From contig CAYSSS010000001.1 of assembly GCA_964433975.1 (NCBI GenBank), forward strand, positions 85,000 through 148,999: a DNA stretch of 64,000 bases, read 5' to 3'. A program made the translations under genes and the position numbers. The notes under the pieces are model-generated. The model was not told where the DNA came from, did not search any database, and saw nothing but the letters and a program-made list of their open reading frames with translations. This document shows, one piece after another, positions 25,171 through 34,093 of this stretch. Origin of the DNA: 2-01-FULL-45-10 sp964433975 (GTDB lineage Bacteria > Omnitrophota > Gorgyraeia > 2-01-FULL-45-10). The stretch's first letter is position 1, and each line of letters begins with the position of its first letter.

Positions 25171-26474
25171 TACCAAGATTGGATATTAAAGGACCCAACC
25201 TCGTGAAGGGTATTCATCTTGAGGGTTTGAGGGTGTTAGGGAAGCCCGAAGATTTTGCGCGGTATTACTACGAACACGGCGCCGATGAATTGATATACAT
25301 GGACGTTGTCGCCAGTCTTTACGGAAGAAACAGTGTTTTAGAAATAGTGCGGCGGGCCTCAAAAGAGATCTTCATACCTTTGACGGTCGGCGGGGGCTTA
25401 AGGACTCTCGACGACATCCGCAAGGCGTTGCACGCGGGTGCTGATAAAGTTTCTCTGAATACCGCGGCAATACAGGATCCCCAGCTCATAAGAAGGGCCG
25501 CGCGTAGGTTCGGTTCATCTACTATTGTAGTATCCATCGAGGCTATAAAAAAAGAAGAAGGTATCTATGAAGCGTACACTAATAATGGCCGCGAAGAAAC
25601 GGGTGTCGATGCCCTGAATTGGGCTATGCGCGCAGCTGAACTGGGCGCCGGAGAGATGCTCGTAACCTCTATCGACAAGGAAGGGACCGGAGAAGGTTTT
25701 GATATAGAATTGACAAGAAAGATAGCCGAATCGGTGCCGATCCCTGTCATCGCCTGCGGAGGCGCGGGGAAGATCAGCCATATACACGATGTCATACAAA
25801 AGGGAAAGGCTGACGCGGTAAGCATAGCGTCTATCCTCCACTATAAATTTATTCAGGGAGCCACAAAACATGGGGATTTTTCGGAAGAAGGGAATGTCGA
25901 ATATCTTAAAAGCGGGCGCATGTTTTCAAGCATTCAGGGGGCTTCTCTTGATAGTATTAAAAAAAATTTGATCGAAAGAAACATTTTTTGCAGGTTCGAA
26001 GAAATTGATGTTTTATGCGACTCGATGAAACTTTCAAAACCTTTTTTGGGCATATGCCTGGGAATGCAGCTTCTGATGAGCGACAGCGATGAATTTGGAA
26101 TCCACAAGGGATTGAATATCATAGATGGGCACGTAAAGAGGTTTCCGGATTTTAACGATAAGAAAGAGCGTATTAAGGTTCCCCATATAGAATGGAACAA
26201 GTTATTTTTTAACGAAAGCATTGGCGTTGAGGGGTCGATTTTGCGCAACTTTCGTAACGGGGAATTTATGTATTTTGTGCACTCTCATTTTGTAAAACCA
26301 GATGCGGAAGATATCACTATAACATATACCGATTATTGCGGGATCCTTTATTGTTCCGGCATAAGGAAGGATAATCTCATGGCATTTCAATTTCATCCGG
26401 AAAAGAGCGGGTCGCGCGGCGTACAAATATACAAAAACTTCAAAGAGATTATATTAAAAGGGAGGGCGCAATGA
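25155..26474 (+). CDS. HisF-HisH fusion (N-truncated HisH), ammonia supply for sugar amidination
   Basis: A 439-residue protein. Residues 1-280 are a HisF-type (beta/alpha)8 barrel: IIPRLDIKG (D10 at the first catalytic Asp), TVGGGLR, ACGGAGK. The second catalytic Asp is replaced by Glu129 (VSIEA). From about residue 281 the sequence switches to a HisH-type glutaminase: GICLGMQ with nucleophile C301, and H414/E416 in FHPEKS. The usual HisH N-terminus (about 65-75 residues, including DYGxGN and PGVG oxyanion elements, recalled from the family) is missing at the join, near nucleotide 25995. The neighbouring LegA/PseA-type amidotransferase suggests it delivers ammonia for acetamidino formation, not histidine. 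Order is HisF then HisH, the reverse of yeast HIS7. Confidence 0.82.
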   Translation: MAIRIIPRLDIKGPNLVKGIHLEGLRVLGKPEDFARYYYEHGADELIYMDVVASLYGRNSVLEIVRRASKEIFIPLTVGGGLRTLDDIRKALHAGADKVSLNTAAIQDPQLIRRAARRFGSSTIVVSIEAIKKEEGIYEAYTNNGREETGVDALNWAMRAAELGAGEMLVTSIDKEGTGEGFDIELTRKIAESVPIPVIACGGAGKISHIHDVIQKGKADAVSIASILHYKFIQGATKHGDFSEEGNVEYLKSGRMFSSIQGASLDSIKKNLIERNIFCRFEEIDVLCDSMKLSKPFLGICLGMQLLMSDSDEFGIHKGLNIIDGHVKRFPDFNDKKERIKVPHIEWNKLFFNESIGVEGSILRNFRNGEFMYFVHSHFVKPDAEDITITYTDYCGILYCSGIRKDNLMAFQFHPEKSGSRGVQIYKNFKEIILKGRAQ

Positions 26475-27628
26475 TTGAAGCAAAGGATCTTCTGACGATG
26501 TATAATTTGCCGTCTACGGTTAAGTTTTGTAAAAAATGCACGATGTCCAACCAAAGACCTCGGATCACTTTTAACGAAGAAGGGGTTTGCTCAGCCTGTC
26601 AATTTTCCGATTATAAGAAATCGAAAGTCGATTGGTCCCAGAGAGAGGCCGAATTACAGGCGCTTTTAAAGAAGCATAAAAGAGATGATGGAGGATACGA
26701 GATATTGGTCCCTTCAAGCGGCGGGAAAGACAGTGTCCGCGTTGCCCACGAATTAAAATATAAATACGGGATGAACGTCTTGACGGTAACTTGGTCGCCG
26801 CATCTTTACACCGATATAGGGTTTAAAAACTTTCAGTCCATGATACACGTAGGCGGTTTCGATAATATTTTAGGGACTCCCAATGGAGTTATTCATCGTA
26901 AACTGACCAAATTATCGTTTGAGATTCTAGGTGAACCATTTCAGCCTTTTGTATATGGGCAGACTAATTTCCCCTTACAGATCGCGGTTAGGTACAAGAT
27001 CCCGCTCATAATGTATGGTGAGAACGGAGAAGTCGAATACGGCGGAGACATGAAAAACGCCTTTAAGCCAACTCGGGATTATAGATCTGACCACAAGAAA
27101 CACTATTTTTCCGGTATTGCCCCCGAAGATTTTGTACATTTCGGTATTAAAGAATCGGATTTAGCGCCTTATAAGGCCCCGCCAAACGAAGAATTGGACG
27201 CATTAGGCGCCCAGATCCACTTTTACAGTTATTATCGTAAATGGATACCGCAGGAAAATTTTTATTATGCCGTAGAGCATACGAACTTTATCCCCAATAC
27301 CATAAGAAACGAAGGCACGTATTCCAAATATGCTTCTATTGACGATAAGATAGACGGATTTCATTACTATCTCTCATTCATAAAATTCGGTATAGGAAGG
27401 GCTACGTCAGATTCGGCCCATGAAATCCGCGACGGGCATCTGACAAGAGAAGAGGGCGTAAAGCTCGTAAGAAAATTTGACGGGGAATTTCCACAAAAAT
27501 ATTTCGATGTTTTTTTGGAATATTGCGGGATTGATGAAAAATATTTTTGGGAAGCTATAGATGCCTGGCGTTCTCCGCATATCTGGAAAAAAGAAGGCAT
27601 GAAATGGATGCTGCGCTGTCAGATTTAA
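26471..27628 (+). CDS. N-acetyl sugar amidotransferase (LegA/PseA/WbuX-like)
   Basis: A 385-residue protein of the N-acetyl sugar amidotransferase group. An N-terminal zinc-type cysteine set (CKKCTMSNQRP and CSACQ) precedes a PP-loop ATP-pyrophosphatase motif SSGGKDS at residues 82-88. The family adenylates an N-acetyl group and replaces its oxygen with nitrogen to form an acetamidino group, using ammonia from a HisH/HisF-like pair. Exactly such a fusion is encoded directly upstream with a 4-nt overlap. Together they imply an acetamidino-modified nonulosonate, as in Campylobacter or Legionella glycans. Length and motifs are normal for the family. Confidence 0.87.
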   Translation: MIEAKDLLTMYNLPSTVKFCKKCTMSNQRPRITFNEEGVCSACQFSDYKKSKVDWSQREAELQALLKKHKRDDGGYEILVPSSGGKDSVRVAHELKYKYGMNVLTVTWSPHLYTDIGFKNFQSMIHVGGFDNILGTPNGVIHRKLTKLSFEILGEPFQPFVYGQTNFPLQIAVRYKIPLIMYGENGEVEYGGDMKNAFKPTRDYRSDHKKHYFSGIAPEDFVHFGIKESDLAPYKAPPNEELDALGAQIHFYSYYRKWIPQENFYYAVEHTNFIPNTIRNEGTYSKYASIDDKIDGFHYYLSFIKFGIGRATSDSAHEIRDGHLTREEGVKLVRKFDGEFPQKYFDVFLEYCGIDEKYFWEAIDAWRSPHIWKKEGMKWMLRCQI

Positions 27629-27659
27629 TGAATCCCGGACTAAAAAGAGAGGAAGGAAT

Positions 27660-28766
27660 ATGGAGAAAAAAGACTTAATTAATGTCATCGTTAAAGAAGG
27701 CACATCTATTAAGACGGCCATGAAGCAAATGGACTCCACGGGACTCAAGATACTCTTTGTAGTCGATTCATCAGGCAGTCTCATAGGTGCGATGACTGAC
27801 GGGGATTTCCGCAGGTGGATCCTGGATGGTAAAAGTTGTAACGAGGACGTACGAAACCCGTGCAACAAAAATCCAATAACATTTTCATCTGAAGATTATG
27901 ACATAGAAAAGATAAAACAGATAATGATAAAGGAGAGATTGGAATGCGTCCCCATAATTGACGGCAACCGGACGATTACGGACGCGCTTTTCCGGGAAGA
28001 TGTTTTCGGGAATAAATATAAGAAGGCAAAGAAAGCGCTGACGGTCCCAGTTGCCATAATGGCAGGCGGAGAGGGATCCAGGCTGTCACCCTTTACAAAG
28101 ATATTGCCGAAACCTCTCATACCGTTAAACGAAAAGCCTATTGCAGAAGTTATCATGGACCGTTTTGCCGAATTTGGTTGCGACGAGTTTTATCTTCTTC
28201 TGGGATATAAGGGCGTGATGATACAGTCGTATTTTGACAATGCCAAGAGTGGCCATAAGCCCATATATATGTATGAGAAGGAGCCCAGCGGGACAGCGGG
28301 CTCGCTCAAGCTGCTGTCCGACAAGCTCTCGACCGACTCTCTTTTTGTTTCCAATTGCGACATCCTGATCGAGGCCGACTATGCTAATATGTATGAATCT
28401 CACCTGAAGAATAACTGCGACATAACCATAGTAGGGGCCATGAGGCATTTTGTCATTCCTTACGGCGTTATAGATATGGGACCAGGCGGTAATATAGGTA
28501 AGTTAATCGAAAAACCGGAGTACGATTTTCTTGTGAACACAGGAATGTATATATTGAATAAAAACACACTTTCCTATATTCCTAAAAAAGGAAAGTTTGA
28601 TTTTACGGAGCTTATTAAAAAAACGCGGGAAAAAGGCGGTAAGATCAGCGTGTATCCCGTCAGTGAAAAATCATGGTTAGATATAGGTCAGATTGAATTA
28701 CTGGAGGAGGCTGTTTCGGGAACGCTTGGAGAGAAATGGAGCCGCATGAAAAGAGGGGCCGCATGA
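27660..28766 (+). CDS. ptmE: CBS-domain sugar nucleotidyltransferase (PtmE-like)
   Basis: A 368-residue protein with two N-terminal CBS motifs (about residues 10-115; VVDSSGSLIGAMTDGDFRRW, then VPIIDGNRTITDAL) fused to a nucleotidyltransferase domain (IMAGGEGSRLSPFTKILPKPLIPL, about residue 130 on). This is the domain order of PtmE, the glucosamine-1-phosphate guanylyltransferase that starts the GDP-based legionaminic acid route of Campylobacter. SNCDILIEADY contains the metal aspartate. Its presence supports a GDP-linked pathway. A clear AGGAAGG precedes the ATG after a 31-base gap. The nucleotide specificity is inferred from family knowledge. Confidence 0.82.
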   Translation: MEKKDLINVIVKEGTSIKTAMKQMDSTGLKILFVVDSSGSLIGAMTDGDFRRWILDGKSCNEDVRNPCNKNPITFSSEDYDIEKIKQIMIKERLECVPIIDGNRTITDALFREDVFGNKYKKAKKALTVPVAIMAGGEGSRLSPFTKILPKPLIPLNEKPIAEVIMDRFAEFGCDEFYLLLGYKGVMIQSYFDNAKSGHKPIYMYEKEPSGTAGSLKLLSDKLSTDSLFVSNCDILIEADYANMYESHLKNNCDITIVGAMRHFVIPYGVIDMGPGGNIGKLIEKPEYDFLVNTGMYILNKNTLSYIPKKGKFDFTELIKKTREKGGKISVYPVSEKSWLDIGQIELLEEAVSGTLGEKWSRMKRGAA

Positions 28767-29488
28767 TCGAGAATAAAAAAATATTGGCCCTCATACCAGC
28801 CCGCGGCGGCTCAAAAGGGATTCCCGGAAAGAACATAAAGAACTTTAATGGAAAGCCTTTGATAGCCTGGACCATAGAAGAAGCTAAAAAGAGTAAATAT
28901 CTGGATAAGATAGTGGTTAGCACCGACTCCGGCGCAATAGCCGATATCGCAGTTAAATATGGCGCCGAAGCCCCTTTCATTAGGCCCGGAGGACTGGCAA
29001 GTGATAATGCCAATATGATGGATGTCGTTCTTCACTGCATCAATTTTTTTCAAGATACAGGCGACAACTATGACATCATTGTTCTGCTCCAGCCCACTTC
29101 TCCGCTTAGAAGGGCGGATGATATTGACGGAGCAATTGAATTTTTCATTGAAAAAAATGCGAATGCTGTCTTAGGCGTTGTAGCGTGTGACCACCCCCCG
29201 CAACTTGCAGGGATATTGCCGAAAGACTTAAGTATGAATAATTTTGTTCAGGGAAATAGCGGGAATAAAAACCGCCAGGAACTGAGGGCCTATTACAGAG
29301 TCAATGGCGCGCTTTATTTAGCCGACATAGATTTCATTTTGCGTAAACGGGACTGGTATGGAGCAAAAACATTTGCCTATATCATGAAAAAAGAACGCTC
29401 AGCGGATATAGACGATCTTTTCGATTTTATGTTAGCGGAATTCGTTATGAAGGCACAGGGTCCTCTAGGTATGGGGGATGGCTTATGA
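28763..29488 (+). CDS. legF: CMP-nonulosonate synthetase (NeuA/LegF)
   Basis: About 241 residues, cytidylyltransferase fold. The CTP-binding IPARGGSKGIPGKN is at the N-terminus, followed by STDSGAIADIA, LQPTSPLRRADDID and the closing YRVNGALYLAD segment, as in NeuA/LegF/PseF. It activates the nonulosonic acid as the CMP-sugar for transfer. I chose ATG 28763 because it overlaps the ptmE stop as ATGA and sits immediately before the conserved strand; an in-frame ATG at 28736 would overlap ptmE by 31 nt. It is the last recognisable step of the pathway; the next gene is a candidate transferase. Confidence 0.87.
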   Translation: MIENKKILALIPARGGSKGIPGKNIKNFNGKPLIAWTIEEAKKSKYLDKIVVSTDSGAIADIAVKYGAEAPFIRPGGLASDNANMMDVVLHCINFFQDTGDNYDIIVLLQPTSPLRRADDIDGAIEFFIEKNANAVLGVVACDHPPQLAGILPKDLSMNNFVQGNSGNKNRQELRAYYRVNGALYLADIDFILRKRDWYGAKTFAYIMKKERSADIDDLFDFMLAEFVMKAQGPLGMGDGL

Positions 29489-31332
29489 TCTTGGCAGTGA
29501 TATCTGACATGGAGCAATATTGGTTATTGGCGGATGCGGTCCCCGACATAAAACAAGTGCGCATCTTGTGTGATAACCCGGGAATCCATGATTTTTTGGA
29601 GGAAAAGAGAATATCATTTGATGCTTTAGATGAAGAGATATTGCGGAAAGAATGGAATTCTATAAATATGTGGGCTTGCGAAAAGGCGCTCCTATTTGAT
29701 CTTTCGGCCGGCGACAGGTCTATTCTGAATGGCATAGAGCTTAACAAAGCCTTGAACGCCTATTTTTCCTTTTATCTGGTCAGTTTTTTGAAAAATTATC
29801 TTTTTTCGATATACGTAATAGACCGGTATAAGCCGAGCGAAATGTTTATATTCGAGAATATCCATTGTCCGCCATTCCCCGCTTTTAATGGAAATTATTT
29901 TTTAAATAGTTTCCTGAAAGGACTAGCCCAAAAGAACGGCATCAAGGTGAACCAGCTAAAGTGCGGTACGCGCAAAGAAGAGAAGGCGTCCATGAAAGAC
30001 CGCCTCAGAGTATTATTGCAGAAATCCTATGGTGGATTACCGGTTGCGGTAGATAAGAAAAAGATACTTATTGCATGCGGAGATGCAGGCCATCTGGGCC
30101 CGGTTCTTAAAAAACTTAAATATAAGGAGAAAGATATATTTGTTTATAATGATGAATTTCGTTTTGGCCAGCTCAAATCCTGCTTAAAGGAAAAGATGCA
30201 CTATGTGATTTCCGATTCTTTCCTCAAAAAAAGCCGGCAAGTAGAAGACGGCCCTGATCACAAGAAAGAGTTTACGGACATGATAAAGCATTTATGCGGC
30301 GATAAATGGTTCACCTACGAAGGATATGATTTAAATCGCCGTATAGAAAATGCCATCCTGGATAACATAAATCCATATATCGACAATGTCCGCCAATGGA
30401 CACGGATATATTCTGAAATGGTAAATAAATTGGATGTCTGTGGGGTCATCATGAACCAGGACGAGATGCCGGACAGGGCGTTCATGGCAGCCTTTTTCAA
30501 GTCCCGGAAAATCCCCGTATTCTGTATTTCACACGGTTACGGCACCGTACGGTTTTCTTTACCTATTTCAAATCGACGCTTTGACCTTTCGTATACATTT
30601 CTGCATTCCGAGCTTGAAAAACATGTCTTTACATCCAGGGGCTGGGATGAAAAAAATATAAGGGTCATGGGTATACCCAGGTATGACAGGCTAATGAAAC
30701 TAATGGATGAAAAAAACAGGAATAAAACAAAACCGGAAAGAATGAGGATCCTGTATTCCGGTGGAATGATGCCTTATTATACTCCCTCCGTACCCTCATG
30801 GATAGGTGTATGCAAATATTCATTTGGAACTACGATGAGGAGGGATTTGAAGTTTGTAATGAAGGCATTAGAAGGCTATCCGGTTGAACTTGTAATAAAA
30901 CCGCGTTATCTTGTAGATGAGGGCCCGCTGGCAGATTTTGTTATGAAGCATAAGGGCAAAAGCAATGTCACCATAGCAAAAGCTAAAACGGATTTTTTTA
31001 AACTTTTATCGGGCTGTCAGGCCATATTTTTGGCGCACTGGTCGACCGCGGTCATGGAAGGGATCATCGCACGGATTCCCACGGTCGTCTTGAATTACAA
31101 CGGGATAGAAGATGATTTTCCGTTCGCCGATCACGACCTGTGCACCGTTACCCGGGATCCGCGTGAACTCAAAGATATAATAGCGGAAATATATTCGGCT
31201 TTTATTTCCGGCAAAAAGTCCGCTCATGCACCTGTTTTTGGCAAGGACAAGGCGTTCTATACGGGCATTAATGACAGCCTGAATACTGAAAGAGTGACGG
31301 ACTGTATAATGGAGACGATTGGGGCAAGATGA
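29485..31332 (+). CDS. Large GT-B-like surface glycan transferase, possibly the nonulosonate transferase
   Basis: A 615-residue soluble protein that I do not recognise as a named family. The C-terminal half looks like a GT-B or CDP-glycerol-glycerophosphotransferase-like donor domain: ISHGYGTVRF, VMGIPRYDRL, ILYSGGMMPYY, ELVIKPRY, and then FLAHWSTAVMEGIIARIPTVVLNYNG, which parallels the SxxxMEA-type signatures of polysialyltransferase- and KpsS-like enzymes. The first ~200 residues are unlike anything I know. It is coupled by 4 nt to the CMP-sugar synthetase and followed by the flippase gene, so transfer of the legionaminate-type sugar is a plausible but unproven role. Confidence 0.6.
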   Translation: MILAVISDMEQYWLLADAVPDIKQVRILCDNPGIHDFLEEKRISFDALDEEILRKEWNSINMWACEKALLFDLSAGDRSILNGIELNKALNAYFSFYLVSFLKNYLFSIYVIDRYKPSEMFIFENIHCPPFPAFNGNYFLNSFLKGLAQKNGIKVNQLKCGTRKEEKASMKDRLRVLLQKSYGGLPVAVDKKKILIACGDAGHLGPVLKKLKYKEKDIFVYNDEFRFGQLKSCLKEKMHYVISDSFLKKSRQVEDGPDHKKEFTDMIKHLCGDKWFTYEGYDLNRRIENAILDNINPYIDNVRQWTRIYSEMVNKLDVCGVIMNQDEMPDRAFMAAFFKSRKIPVFCISHGYGTVRFSLPISNRRFDLSYTFLHSELEKHVFTSRGWDEKNIRVMGIPRYDRLMKLMDEKNRNKTKPERMRILYSGGMMPYYTPSVPSWIGVCKYSFGTTMRRDLKFVMKALEGYPVELVIKPRYLVDEGPLADFVMKHKGKSNVTIAKAKTDFFKLLSGCQAIFLAHWSTAVMEGIIARIPTVVLNYNGIEDDFPFADHDLCTVTRDPRELKDIIAEIYSAFISGKKSAHAPVFGKDKAFYTGINDSLNTERVTDCIMETIGAR

Positions 31333-32810
31333 CGCATAAGAAAAGGATAATAAAAGACAGCTTCAATCTCACCTCTGCGCGATATGCGTCGCAGTTCATA
31401 GGTTTTTTTACTTCGATAGCCATGAAGAGATTCCTCGGCCCGTTTTATACGGGAATCTGGAGCCTGTTAAATATAATATCGGATAACGCCTCTTACTTAT
31501 TATTGGGTATTGGCGAAGGAGTGTGCTACAAGATTCCGTTTTTGTTGGGAGAAAAAAAAGAACAGGAGGCGGAAGAGGTAAAGGACGTAGCTTTTAATTT
31601 TGTATTCGCGGTGTCATGCCTGACAAGCCTCGCGGTGCTGGTTGCGGCCGTAATATTACGCCACAGATATCCTGTCGAAGTCATCGTGGGTCTTTGCGCC
31701 GTTTCCCTTTATATGCTGGTAGACAGGATATGCGGTTATTACATGACGCTTTTAAGGGCCAGGAAGAATTTTTCAGTATTAAGCCTTTCCATTATATTCG
31801 ACGCCGTGGTCAATCTCTGCCTTGTCATATTGCTGGTAAAGAATTTCAGGATATACGGCCTCTACGCCGCACTGATAATACTGACCGTACTCAATGTAAT
31901 CTTCGTGCACCTTTTTGTGCGCTACAGGCTTTGTTTTAATTTCAAGTTTAAAGGCGCCGGCGGCCTAATCAAGATCGGTTTTCCGTTGTCCTTTTTGGGT
32001 TTCCTGCAGGGTGTGGCGCCAATCCTGGATACGATAATGATAACAAAGATGATAGGCGTGACTTTCGTGGGGTATTACAGCGTATCGGTCATGACAAAAA
32101 ATTATATATCCCAGCTCTCAAGCTTCGGCACCGTGTTATATCCCTGGCTACTGGAGACTTTTGGCAGAAATCAGAGTATTGAAGACATAAAGAAGTACGC
32201 TATTATACCTCCGAAGGTCAATGCGTACCTGCTCCCGTTGTTATTGGGCTGGATATTCTTTATCGTGCCCGTTTTGATAAAGGCGGTGTTGCCTAAGTTC
32301 ATACCCGGAATCCTTGCGATACAGATCCTTCTGATCGACATGTTTTTCCGCTCATGCTACCCCCAGGCCATGCATTTTCTTATTGCGTTAAAGAAGCAGA
32401 CGAAGATGATGACGATCATGATACTGTCGATCATTTTGACGGCATTATTAAATTATGCGCTGATAAAGGCGGGGTACGGGATATACGGCGTAGCTTGCGC
32501 TGCGTCGGCGGTCTCTTTTATCATGTTCTTTTTAATGCAGACATATGCGATGCGCCATTTTGCCGGCGGGAGGGAAATCGCCTTGTTTTTCTTAGAAGTA
32601 ATAGCGCCTTTTTTATATACCACCCTGTTCGTATTGTTGATAGAGAATTTTATAAGGCTTCCCAATATGTATGTCAATGCCGCGGTTAAATGCTTCACTC
32701 TGTTTATCTTCTCAATACCGCTGCTTATATATATTGATAGCCGGACACAAGTTGTGCGCCTCGTGCTTGATATGGTAAAAGGCGCCATTTTGCGAAAGGC
32801 CGATCGATGA
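31329..32810 (+). CDS. Wzx-type polysaccharide flippase (MATE/MOP superfamily)
   Basis: A 493-residue integral membrane protein with about 12-14 hydrophobic segments and short loops. The N-terminus (SARYASQFIGFFTSIAMKRFLGPFYTGIWSLLNII) is the typical first-helix pattern of Wzx/RfbX transporters, and KIGFPLSFLGFLQGVAPILDTIMITKMIG near residue 215 marks the start of the second half. It flips undecaprenyl-pyrophosphate-linked repeat units to the outer leaflet, implying a Wzx/Wzy-type assembly route. It overlaps both neighbours by 4 nt. I cannot point with confidence to a Wzy polymerase among the many GT-C-like proteins in the window. Confidence 0.85.
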   Translation: MTHKKRIIKDSFNLTSARYASQFIGFFTSIAMKRFLGPFYTGIWSLLNIISDNASYLLLGIGEGVCYKIPFLLGEKKEQEAEEVKDVAFNFVFAVSCLTSLAVLVAAVILRHRYPVEVIVGLCAVSLYMLVDRICGYYMTLLRARKNFSVLSLSIIFDAVVNLCLVILLVKNFRIYGLYAALIILTVLNVIFVHLFVRYRLCFNFKFKGAGGLIKIGFPLSFLGFLQGVAPILDTIMITKMIGVTFVGYYSVSVMTKNYISQLSSFGTVLYPWLLETFGRNQSIEDIKKYAIIPPKVNAYLLPLLLGWIFFIVPVLIKAVLPKFIPGILAIQILLIDMFFRSCYPQAMHFLIALKKQTKMMTIMILSIILTALLNYALIKAGYGIYGVACAASAVSFIMFFLMQTYAMRHFAGGREIALFFLEVIAPFLYTTLFVLLIENFIRLPNMYVNAAVKCFTLFIFSIPLLIYIDSRTQVVRLVLDMVKGAILRKADR

Positions 32811-34093
32811 AAGATGCGCCGCGATATGATGTGATTTTTTGGGGCCATATAAGCAATGGAATCGAGAGGTGTCTCCCCTTGATGGTTAGTTTAAAAGAGA
32901 AGGGCCTGAAGCCGCTTTTGTTTTATCAAAATTATAATTTTAGAGACGGGCTCTCCGGGTTGCAGATCAGGATCGTCCAGGCATACGGCCTTGATGTCAT
33001 GGATTATTCCCATTTCCTTAAACGCGACCTACTATTAAGAATCATAACTTTTTTTGTTAATATGTTCAAGCACACGGCCAGATGCATGTTTTTTTATAAC
33101 AAGTTCATAGGGCTCCGCTCAAAATTACTGCAATTGCGTATTAATGAGGGTTTTATAGGGCGGATGCTCGGCGAATTAAGGCCGAGGATCGGTTTTTTTG
33201 ATAATATTTCATTGATAGAATACTGCGCGTATCCTTATGGCAGCTACTATATAAAAAAAGTATCGGATAAAATGGGTATTAAGAGTTTTGATATCTTTAA
33301 CGGCATGCCCAATCATCCGCTTAAACTTGAGAGAAAGTACATAGATTTTGACAGGTATTATGTCCCGCATGAATATGAGAGGCAAAAATACTATGCCGAG
33401 CACATCGAAAGAGACGCACCTATACTTGTATTTGGAGATCCGCGTTTTGACACAAACTGGAAGGAAAATATCAAAAGAATTTTCTCGGAAGATATCAGGG
33501 CCGGAATAAAACGGCTCGGCATCGGGTCCAAGAGAAAAATATTGTATATATGCCCGAACCTTGAATGCATCGGGGGTGATTCCGAAAAATACAGGAATAT
33601 CGCGGATGTTGCAAGGGCGGCGAAAGCATTAGGCAATACGGCGCTGCTTATCAAGCCCCACCCCAGATACCGCTATGAAGAGAAGATAAGGCTTGTTATG
33701 AAGAAGAATAGTTTTAAAGATTTCTTTATTTTAGAAGATGACCCGCTGATATGTTATTTGGAGCACGTGGATTTTATAGTATCGTTGGCAACGGCCGCGT
33801 TCTTTGACCTTCTGCCGGAAGGCCATAAAAAGATAGTCATATATGACAGAGGCGATTTTTGCCAATCCACGACTCTTATAAATATATTCAAGGAGGGTTT
33901 TAATTATTTTACTGGATATGACGACTTCCTGGCTTTTTTGAACGGAAAGAACGCGGCAGGAAGCGCGCATCCGGATATTGAGGGATTCTGCAGACAATGG
34001 ATAGCCGGCGGAAACGGGCTTGATACCGTGGTGGAAAACATGTCAAGCGATATTTTGAACGAGTTCGATAAATTGAGAAAGGGGCAAATATGA
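32807..34093 (+). CDS. GT-B-like glycosyltransferase of unknown family
   Basis: A 428-residue, mostly soluble protein. It begins YDVIFWGHISNGIERCLPLMVSLKEKG, an N-terminal Rossmann-like layout of GT-B enzymes, and the second half has ILVFGDPRFDTNW, KILYICPNLECIGG, LLIKPHPRYRYE and DFIVSLATAAFFDLLPEGHKKIVIYD. The KPHPRY and 'asset-like' SxATxxFFDLL blocks resemble capsule-type transferases (KpsS, polysialyltransferase-like). It is coupled by 4 nt to the flippase upstream and to the HpaI aldolase downstream. Because a CMP-KDO-synthetase-like gene follows, a transferase for a CMP-activated keto acid is possible; this is inference. Confidence 0.55.
   Translation: MKDAPRYDVIFWGHISNGIERCLPLMVSLKEKGLKPLLFYQNYNFRDGLSGLQIRIVQAYGLDVMDYSHFLKRDLLLRIITFFVNMFKHTARCMFFYNKFIGLRSKLLQLRINEGFIGRMLGELRPRIGFFDNISLIEYCAYPYGSYYIKKVSDKMGIKSFDIFNGMPNHPLKLERKYIDFDRYYVPHEYERQKYYAEHIERDAPILVFGDPRFDTNWKENIKRIFSEDIRAGIKRLGIGSKRKILYICPNLECIGGDSEKYRNIADVARAAKALGNTALLIKPHPRYRYEEKIRLVMKKNSFKDFFILEDDPLICYLEHVDFIVSLATAAFFDLLPEGHKKIVIYDRGDFCQSTTLINIFKEGFNYFTGYDDFLAFLNGKNAAGSAHPDIEGFCRQWIAGGNGLDTVVENMSSDILNEFDKLRKGQI

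Noticed and set aside
25155..26474. HisF-HisH as part of histidine biosynthesis
   Set aside because: No other his gene is nearby, the HisF catalytic Asp is Glu, and the gene is embedded between LegG and a LegA/PseA-type amidotransferase.
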